Positions 54,339-63,000 of a DNA stretch of 64,000 nucleotides are shown here, piece after piece. Origin of the DNA: Janthinobacterium sp. GW456P (lineage in GTDB: Bacteria; Pseudomonadota; Gammaproteobacteria; Burkholderiales; Burkholderiaceae_D). The stretch is from assembly GCF_002127655.1 (NCBI RefSeq), contig NZ_NEHB01000029.1, positions 26,470 through 90,469 of the forward strand. The letters are read 5' to 3'. A program made the position numbers and the translations under genes. The stretch's first letter is position 1. Every line of letters starts with the position of its first letter. The notes below the pieces were generated by a model that saw nothing but the letters and a program-made list of their open reading frames with translations, did not search any database and was not told the DNA's origin.

Positions 54339-54366
54339 ATTATACGCTTATTTACTCACATGTAAG
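54339..54366 (-). promoter_or_regulatory. candidate porin promoter
   Basis: On the minus strand CTTACA (54366-54361), 16-base spacer, TATAAT (54344-54339). Confidence 0.6.
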
Positions 54367-54373
54367 TAATTAA

Positions 54374-54394
54374 CTATAAGGCATAGTCTTATAG
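54374..54394. repeat. inverted repeat CTATAAG-N7-CTTATAG upstream of the porin promoter
   Basis: Seven-base arms, just upstream of the -35. A possible site for the neighbouring MarR-type regulator. Confidence 0.5.
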
Positions 54395-54539
54395 CAAAAC
54401 CGGCAGGCGCGCGGGCGCGCGCCCGGCAGGCTGCGAGCATATGCGGAACTGGCATGGGGAAAGCAGCGGCGGCGCGTGTCGAAAAACACGCGCCCGGTGG
54501 CTAATCAGACAGGCGGAAAAACGGGGAAAGGCGGGACGG

Positions 54540-54995
54540 TCAGCGCAGGATGGCGGGCGCCACCGGCAGGGTTTCGAGGGCAATGAACGCTTCCAGGGCG
54601 CGGCGCATGTCTTCGAACACTTGCTTGCCGTAGGCCGCTTCGAGGTGGGCATACTGCAGGTCGATCAGTTTACCCATTTGCAGCAGCAGGCTGGCGCCCG
54701 CTTCCGACAGGTGCACCTTGCGGCGGCGCTGGTCGCCTTCGAACTTGCTGCGCCCGATCAGGCCGATTTCTTCCATGCGCGCCAGGATGCCGCTCATGCT
54801 GGGACTGGAAATCTGGCAGATCTCGCACAGCTCGCGCGGTTCCAGGGTCGGGCTTTCGTTCAGCGCGCGCATGATGCGCCACTGCTGCTCCGTCACGCCG
54901 AAGTGGTTGAGGATGGGGCGGAAATGCTGGAGCAGGCTGTCGCGGGCCTTCAGCAGCAGTTGCGGCATGTTCGGATAACGGATCGGTAGCTGCAA
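54540..54995 (-). CDS. MarR-family regulator (HpaR-like)
   Basis: 151 aa. HTH region with VTEQQWRIMRALNES, LEPRELCEICQISSPSMSGILARMEEIGLI and the beta wing GDQRRRKVHLSEAG, close to the HpaR repressor of homoprotocatechuate operons. The start is probably a TTG at 54995 with AGGAG six bases before it; an ATG nine codons later has no ribosome site. No hpa degradation genes lie nearby, so the target is unclear; the downstream porin-dehydrogenase operon, on the same strand, is a candidate. Confidence 0.88.
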   Translation of the reverse strand: MQLPIRYPNMPQLLLKARDSLLQHFRPILNHFGVTEQQWRIMRALNESPTLEPRELCEICQISSPSMSGILARMEEIGLIGRSKFEGDQRRRKVHLSEAGASLLLQMGKLIDLQYAHLEAAYGKQVFEDMRRALEAFIALETLPVAPAILR

Positions 54996-55330
54996 GCGGA
55001 ACTCCTGAAATGAGATGAAAGCCTGGCAATTATACGGGGCCGCGCAGCCCGGCGGCCAGGCATCGCATATTTTTCGCCATTTACATCGCGTGATAATGTG
55101 TGACTATGCCTTTGATATTTAATCCGGCATTAACTTATTCTTCTTCAATGAATATATCCGCATGCATTTTCCCGTCAAATTATTGCGACACAATTAATAA
55201 TCTGTTGCGCGATTTTTTATTATTTTCGTGAAGAAATAAAACCGGGCTATAACGGTCTTAGAATCGCACTTAACCAAGCAGAATAGCGCCAACGGGGCGC
55301 GGTTGCCGATAATTCTTGACAGCGGACATC
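54996..55330. other. AT-rich region upstream of the two-partner secretion genes
   Basis: 335 bp with no supported gene. From about 55070 to 55270 the AT content is far above the window average, with runs such as TTTTTTATTATTTT. A TATAAC at 55249 in the plus orientation may be the -10 of the tpsB-tpsA operon. Such AT tracts are typical targets of H-NS-like silencing at surface-protein genes. Confidence 0.65.
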
Positions 55331-57025
55331 ATGAAACCTTGCGATCATCTTATTATCACCATATTGCTCAGCTCAATTAACGCCGCGTATGCCCAGGTGG
55401 CTCCCGATGCGGGCTCCTTATTGCAGCAGATAGAAAAAGGCCGCGCTCCCGCATTACCGAAAAAGTCCCCCCAGGAATTAATGCCGGCGCCGCCCGCCAT
55501 GCAGGAGATGCCCGGCATGGCGGTGACCGTGCAACGTTTCCGCTTCCAGGGCAATACCCTGCTGAGCGACGCCGTGCTGCAGCAGGCCGTGGCGCCCTAT
55601 CTGGACCGCCCCCTCGCCTTCCAGGACTTGCAGAACGCGGCGCTGGCCGTGGCGGCCGCCTACCGCCAGGCCGGCTGGATTGTGCGCGCCTACCTGCCGC
55701 GCCAGGAAATCGACGGCGGCATCGTCACCATCCAGATTGTCGAAGCCGTCTTCGGCGGTGTGCGCACCCAGCCCGGCACGGCGCCCACGCAGCGCATGCC
55801 GCTCGAACGCATCACGCCCTACGTCACGCGCGCCCAGCCCATCGGCGCACCGCTGAACGCCGACGCCCTCGATCGCGCCCTGCTCGTCATCGACGACTTG
55901 CCGGGCGTGACGGCAGCCGGCAACCTGGCCGCCGGCCAGCGCGAGACGGAAACCGACCTGGTCATGAAGCTGGGCGACGAACCGCTGCTGACGGGCGACG
56001 CCGGCGTCGACAACACGGGCAACCGCTCCACGGGCGCGGCGCGCGCGGCACTCAACCTGGCCATCAACAGCCCCTTGCATCTGGGCGACCAGCTCGTTGC
56101 CAACCTGATCCACTCGGAAGGCAGCGATTATGTCCGCCTCGCCTACAGCCTGCCGCTGAGCAGCGATGGCTGGCGCGCGGGCGTCAGCGGCTCGCACCTG
56201 TCGTACCGGCTGACGGCGGACGAATTTGCCGCGCTGCACGCCAAGGGCAGTTCCAACACGGCCGGCGTGGACGCCAGCTATCCGCTGCTGCGTTCGCGCC
56301 TGCGCAACCTGTATCTGCAGCTCAATTACGACGACAAGCGCTTCGACAACGCCGCCAACGGCGTCACCAGCAGCAACTACAAGATCCGCGCCTTCTCGGC
56401 CGGCCTGACCGGCAACCTGTTCGACAGCCTGGGCGGTGGCGGTGCGAACGCGGCCAGCCTCAGCGTCGTGCACGGCAAACTGGACCTGGACGGCTCGCCG
56501 AACCAGCTGGCCGATGCGGCCACCACACGTGCGGCCGGCAATTTCACCAAGCTGCGCTACTACGCCAGCCGCCAGCAGGCGCTGACGGAAACGCTGTCCC
56601 TGTATGGCGCACTGAGCGGCCAGCAGGCAAGCAAGAACCTCGATTCTTCGGAAAAATTCTATTTGGGCGGCAATTACGGCGTGCGCGCCTACCCGGCCAG
56701 CGAAGCGGGCGGCAGCGATGGCCAGCTACTGAACCTGGAATTGCGCTGGCGCCTGCCGGCCGACGTCAACCTGACGGGCTTTTACGACTGGGGCCACGTC
56801 AAGGTCAACCATGACAACGACATCAACGGCGCCGCCCACGTGAACGGCTACAGCCTGAAGGGCGCTGGCCTGGCCGTCAGCTGGACCAGCAGCTTTCGCC
56901 TGAACCTCAAGGCGGCCTGGGCGCGGCGCATCGGCAGCAATCCCAACCCCAACCTGAACGGCAGCGACCAGGACGGATCGCTGCGCAAGAATCGCTTCTG
57001 GCTGCAAGCCTCGCTGCCCTTCTGA
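55331..57025 (+). CDS. two-partner secretion outer-membrane transporter (TpsB, ShlB/FhaC family)
   Basis: 564 aa from the ATG at 55331; the preceding TTG of the open frame is unlikely. Signal peptide ending AAYAQ. A POTRA_2 domain has VTVQRFRFQGNTLLSD and IDGGIVTIQIVEAVFGGV, and a 16-strand barrel ends in FWLQASLPF. The barrel motif GGNYGVRAYPASE is the VRGY-like conserved loop. It exports the haemagglutinin-like protein encoded 41 bp downstream across the outer membrane. Confidence 0.95.
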   Translation: MKPCDHLIITILLSSINAAYAQVAPDAGSLLQQIEKGRAPALPKKSPQELMPAPPAMQEMPGMAVTVQRFRFQGNTLLSDAVLQQAVAPYLDRPLAFQDLQNAALAVAAAYRQAGWIVRAYLPRQEIDGGIVTIQIVEAVFGGVRTQPGTAPTQRMPLERITPYVTRAQPIGAPLNADALDRALLVIDDLPGVTAAGNLAAGQRETETDLVMKLGDEPLLTGDAGVDNTGNRSTGAARAALNLAINSPLHLGDQLVANLIHSEGSDYVRLAYSLPLSSDGWRAGVSGSHLSYRLTADEFAALHAKGSSNTAGVDASYPLLRSRLRNLYLQLNYDDKRFDNAANGVTSSNYKIRAFSAGLTGNLFDSLGGGGANAASLSVVHGKLDLDGSPNQLADAATTRAAGNFTKLRYYASRQQALTETLSLYGALSGQQASKNLDSSEKFYLGGNYGVRAYPASEAGGSDGQLLNLELRWRLPADVNLTGFYDWGHVKVNHDNDINGAAHVNGYSLKGAGLAVSWTSSFRLNLKAAWARRIGSNPNPNLNGSDQDGSLRKNRFWLQASLPF

Positions 57026-57066
57026 ACCCACCACGCTGTGCCTGAATCGAAACGGAGATTGTCATC

Positions 57067-60000
57067 ATGAGCGGACATGCCACCATCAATCGCTTCTACC
57101 GCCTGATCTGGAGCGAGGCGCAAGGCGCCTGGATCGCCGTCGCGGAAAACACGCGCGGACGGGGCAAGCGCAGCGGGCGCGGCGCCTTCATGGCCGCCCT
57201 GTTCGCCGGCCTCGGCCTGGCACCGGCCGCGTGGGCCGCGCCGCCCGCGCCGAACCAGCTGCCGACGGGCGGCCAGGTGACGGGCGGCACCGTCAATATC
57301 GCCCAGGCGGGCGCGCAGATGAGCATCAACCAGGCCAGCCAGCGCGGCGCCATCGACTGGCAGACTTTCAACGTGGGCGCCCAGGCGCAAGTCAATTTCC
57401 AGCAACCCAACAGCGCCGCCGTGACCCTGAACCGGGTGCAGGACAGCCAGGCCAGCCAGATCTTCGGCCGCATCACGGCCAATGGTCAGGTCTTCCTCAG
57501 CAATCCGAACGGCGTGTACTTCAGCCCCACCGCGTCCGTCAGCGTGGGCGGCCTGGTGGCCACCACGCACACGATGAGCACGGCCGACTTCATGGCAGGC
57601 AGCAATACGTTCACGCGCAATGGCGCCACGGGCGCGGTCGTCAACGACGGCAACCTGCAGGCCGGACTGGGCGGCTACATCGCCATGCTGGCGCCGCAGG
57701 TGCGCAACAACGGCATCGTCATCGCCCAGGCCGGCACGGTGGCCATGGCGGCCGGCGAACAGATCGCGCTGCAGTTTTCCGACAGCCGCACCCTGGCCGG
57801 CGTGCTGGTGTCGCCCTCGGCCATCGCCGCGCTGGTGGAAAACGGCGCGGCCGTGCATGCGCCGGGCGGTCTCATCATCATGTCGGCCCAGGCCGCCAAC
57901 CAGCTGCAGGGCGGCGTGGTGCGCAACAGCGGCGCCCTGGAAGCGACGGGCCTGGCCGCGCGCGGCGGCAAAATCGTGCTCGACAGTTCCGGCCTGGTCG
58001 AGAATGGCGGCAGCCTTGACGTGTCGGGCAGCCAGGGGGGCAGCATCGCCATCGCGGGCGACCGCATGCTCAACGCGGGCGGCTTGCGCGCCGATGGCGG
58101 CGGCGCCATCGGCAGCACCCTGGCCAACGGCCTGGTGGAAACGGCCAGCGCCACCGTGTCGGCGCAAGGCGGCGGCAGCATCGCCATCGATGGCGGCGCC
58201 GGCAAGATCTACACATCCGGCCGCTACCAGGCCGATGGCGAGCATGGCGGCAAGGTCGTCATCACGGCCCGCGACGTGGCCCTGATGGGCGCCAGCGTCA
58301 GCGCCACGGGTGCGTCCGGCGGCGGCACCATCCTCATCGGCGGCGATTACCAGGGCCGGAACACGGCCATCCGCAATGCCGTCAACACCACCGTCGGCAA
58401 GGGCGTGCGCCTGAACGCGGACGCCACCGGCGCGGGCAACGGCGGCAAGGTGGTGGTCTGGTCGGAAGAGAAAACCGTGTTCGGCGGCGACATCGGCGCG
58501 CGCGGCGGCGCCTGGGGCGGCGACGGCGGCATCATGGAAGTGTCCGGCAAGCAGACCCTGCATTTCGGCGGCACGGCCAACGGCTACGCGCGCTACGGCA
58601 AGTCCGGCACCCTGCTGCTGGACCCGAAAGACATTTACATCGACAGCCAGCTGTCGGGACAGCTGGAATTCGTCGATCCCCACCCCACGGCGGGCGGCAG
58701 CTTCGGCAAGACCACCACGGCGCTGACCACCACGGCGGGCACCACCATCACGCGCACCGGCTATGTCGTCATCACGAATCCCGACGACAACCTGGGCGCC
58801 ACCGGCTCCGGCGCCGCCTACCTGTTCCGCCAGAGCGACCAGGCGCTGATCTCGACGCTGTACGGCACGCATGCGGGCGACAAGGTGGGCAGCTATGCCG
58901 TCACCTCTCTGGCCAATGGCAATTTCGTCGTCAGCAGCAATCTGTGGGACAACGGCAAGGGCGCCGTCACCTGGGGCAACGGTACGACAGGCTGGGGCGC
59001 GGGCGCGCAAGCCGTGTCGGCCACCAACAGTCTGGTGGGCAGTACGGGCACGCACTTGAGCAGCCAGGGCTACGCCACCTCGGACAATGTGGGCGGCAGC
59101 GCCATCAAGACCCTATCGAACGGCAACTACCTGGTGGGCACGGGCAGCTGGTCCGATTCGCGCGGCGCGCTCACCTTCGGCGACGGCGGCACGGGCGTGG
59201 CCGGCGTCGTCAGCGCCGGCAACAGCCTGGTGGGCGGCACGCCGATGACCATCGTGCCTGCAGATGGCTACAAGCAGTACAAATTCGGCGACCAGGTGGG
59301 CGGCAGCATTAACCTTTTGCCCAATGATAACTATGTGCTGGTGAACTCGGCCTGGAACAAGGGCGTGGGCGCCGTCACCTTCGGTTCCGGCAGCAGTGCG
59401 CTGACGGGCGTGGTGGGCGCGGCCAACAGCCTCGTGGGCGACAGCGCGCGCTTCGACGCCACGGGCAATGGCACTGGCACGGACAAGGTCGGCAAATACT
59501 TCCAGGCCCTCAGCGGTTCGCAATTCCTCATCTACGGCTCGGACTGGAACAACAGCGCCGGCATGGTGGCCTCGTTTGACGGCGTCAACGCCGTGACGGG
59601 CCTCGTCTCGGCTGCCAACAGCCTCGTCGGCGGCGCCTCCGACGCGCTGTCGTCCGGCGGCGTCACCTTGCTGGGTAACAACAACGCCTATGTGATCAGC
59701 AGCCCCGGCTGGAACAGTGCACGCGGCGCCGCCACCTGGGTGGCTTACGGCACGAACGTCAAGAATGCCGTCGTGGCCAACGGCCTGATCGGCTCCACCA
59801 CGGGCGACAGCATCGGCAGCAAAGCCGTCACTGTGCTCGACAACAACGATTACGTGGTATCGAGCCCGAACTGGAACGGCACGCGGGGCGCTTCCACCCT
59901 CGTCGATGGCACGACGGGCTTGAGCAAGGCCAGCCAGGATGGCACGGTCGGTGCCGGCAACAGCCTGGTCGGCAGCCAGGTCAATGACCGCGTGGGCGCG

Positions 60001-63000
60001 GGCGGCATCCTGGCCCTCGTCGGCAATGGCAATTACCTGGCCCTGAGTCCCTACTGGGCCAATGGCGGCAACGCCAGCGCCGGCGCGGTGACGTGGAACA
60101 GCGGCGCCAGCCCCACCTTGGGCGCCGTCTCGGCCGCCAACAGCCTGGTCGGCAGCTTCAGTGGCGACCGCATCGGCTCCTACCAGTACAATAGTTACCA
60201 GACCAACAATCCCGTGCCCGTGCTGCAGGAAGGAACGTCGATCAGTCTGCTCTCGAATGGCAACTACGCCGTGGCCAGCCCCATGTGGAACGGCACGCGC
60301 GGCGCCGTCACCTGGAGCAGCGGCGCCACCGGCGCCACCGTCGATGGCGGCCACACGATCAGCGCGGCCAACAGCTTCATCGGCAGCAATGTCGCCGACT
60401 TCATCGGCGGCTTCGTGGTGCCCTCCGACATCGTCACCAACCCCGTCAACGGCGGCACCAGCCACCAGGACGCGATAGGCAATGGCGTCACCGCGCTATC
60501 GAACGGCAATTTCGTCACCGCCAGCAGCTACTGGCGCAATGGCGCGGCGCTGCGCGCGGGCGCCGTCACCTGGAGCGATGGCAACGGTGCGCCCACCGTG
60601 GGCGCCGTCTCGGCCGCCAACAGCCTGGTCGGCAGCGTCACGGACGACCGCGTGGGCACGGCCAAGAACAATGTGAATGGCGTGACGGCCTTGCTGGCCG
60701 GTTACGACAGCAACGGCAAGCAGCTGTATAGCGGCAACTATCTCGTTTCCAGCATTCTTTGGGACAATGGCGCGCTGGCCGACGCGGGCGCCGTCACCTG
60801 GGGCAGCGGCACGGGGCCGCTGACGGGCACGGTTTCCAACGCCAACAGCGTGCTGGGCCTGAAAGCCAACGACAGCAAGGACTGGACCATCACGCCGCTG
60901 GCGGTGTCCGGCAGCTACCTGATCCAGAATCAGTACTGGGACAACGGCGCCGCCACGGGCGCCGGCGCGCTGACGTGGGTCAATGGCAGCACGGGCCGCC
61001 TGTCCGACTATGCGGCCCAGGGCAGCCGCAACATCGTTTCCGCCGCCAACAGCCTGGTCGGCACCCAGGCCAACGACAATGTGGGTTCCTATGTCGATTA
61101 CCTGTACAACTACGATGCCGTCAACAATATCAACCGCTATACGGGCAACTATATCGCCCTGAGCACGAACTGGGCCAATGCCGCCAACGCGACGGCCGGC
61201 GCCGTCACCTGGGGTAGCGGCGCGGCCGGCGTCAGCGGCGTGATCGGCAGAAATAACAGCATCGTAGGCGAAAAAGCCGGCGATGCGCTGGGCAGCTATT
61301 ACGCAGTGCTGATCAACGGTCATTACCTAGTGGCCAACCCGAACCGCGACATCAACGGCATCGTCAACGCGGGCGCCGTCAGCTGGGTCGACGGCAACAC
61401 GGGCAGGCTGAACGACTATGCGGCGCAAGGCAACCAGAACATCCAGTCGGCCGCCAACGCCATGGTCGGCAGCCATGTCAACGATTACGTGGGCAGCGGC
61501 ATTCAGCTGGCCTCGTACTACGGCACCACCGCCGATTATGCCAATCCAGGCTATTTCATCATCTCGCCGGACTGGAATTGCGGCGCCGGCGCCGTCAATT
61601 TCATCAGCAACGCCAGCGCCCCCCTGACGGGCGTGGTGGGACCGGACAACGCGGGGGTCGGCAATCCGAACGGCCGCTTCTGGGGCGGACTCGGCACTTA
61701 CCCGAACATGTCGCTGGCCAGCAGCAATACCGCCTTCGTCACCTTCGCCGGCGATAACGGCCACGTGATACTCGTCTCGTCCAGCATGCCGTCCGCCACT
61801 CCCATGTGGCTGCCGGGCGCCACCGGCTACGGCGACGCCGAAGGCGCGACGCAGGCCATGACGCCCGATTACATCGCCGGCGTCTTGCGCACCGGCACCA
61901 GCGTAACCCTGCAGGCAAATAATGATATTTTCGTCAAGAGCGGCATCGACGCCAGCGGCGGCGTGGCCGGCGGCGCGCTGACCATGCAGGCGGGGCGCAG
62001 CATCGCCGTGCTGGGCGACATCATCACGGGCAACCGCGACCTGAACCTGATCGCCAACGACAGCCTGGCCAACGGCGTCAAGGATGCCTACCGCGACGCA
62101 GGCATCGCCACCATCAGCATGGGCAGCAATGCGCAGGGCGCGCCCGCCGTGATCGACGCGGGCACGGGCCATGTCTCGATGCTGATGGCCGACGGCAGCG
62201 ACAAGAGCAACCATATGGCCGGCTCGATCAGCGTCAACAGCATCACGGCGGCCAGCATCAAGCTGCTCAACCAGGGCAACGGCGCCGGCACGCTGGCCGA
62301 CCTGCCCGACCTGAGCGCCAATTGCTGCGGCTTTGACGTGGGCTACCGCGGCATCGGCGCCGACGTGACGCTGAACAGCGGCGCCATCCTGAGCGCCAGC
62401 GGCGCCGGCACGGCCGTGACCCTGGCGGCGAAAGGCAATTTCAACAATAATTCCGGCAATGGCGCCGCCAGCATCGCCCTGTCCGACCCAGGCGCGCGCT
62501 GGCTCGTGTATGCGAACGCGCCGGGCACCAGCACGTTCGGCAACCTCGACAGCAATAATACGGCCATCTGGAACAGCAGCTACACGGGCAGCGATGCCAC
62601 GCAGACGGGCAACCGCTACCTGTTCACCTACCAGCCCACCATCACCGTCAACACGCAAAACGTCAGCAAGACCTACGGCGACGACCTTGCCACGGGCACG
62701 GCCCTGGCGGACCAGGTCATCAGCCTGTCCGGCGCGCAGGGCGCTGTGGCGGGCGCCTACCTGGGCGACACGGTTTCGACCGCCCTGTCCGGCGCCGTCA
62801 CGGCCACGTCCGCCGGCGCGGCCGCCACCGCCGGCGCCGCGGGCAGCCCGTATGCGATCACCGTCAACCTTGGCGGCGTGACGGGCAACAACGGCTATGC
62901 CGTGGCGCTGGGCAGCAACACACCGCGCACCCTGACGGTACAAAAGAAAACCCTGACGGCCTCGCTGAACCCCGTCAGCAAGCAGTATGACGGCAGCAAC

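Larger units (their letters stand above)
54225..54539. other. leader region of the porin-dehydrogenase operon
   Basis: 315 bp with no gene. The half nearest the porin (54300-54400) is AT-rich and holds a promoter, an FNR-type box and an inverted repeat. The other half is GC-rich (54415-54470). Confidence 0.75.

Noticed and set aside
56848..59055. 735-aa minus-strand open frame, and similar frames up to 63 kb
   Set aside because: Antisense to the secretion exoprotein; Ala/Gly/Arg/His-rich with no motif. The plus frame is intact and has clear domains.
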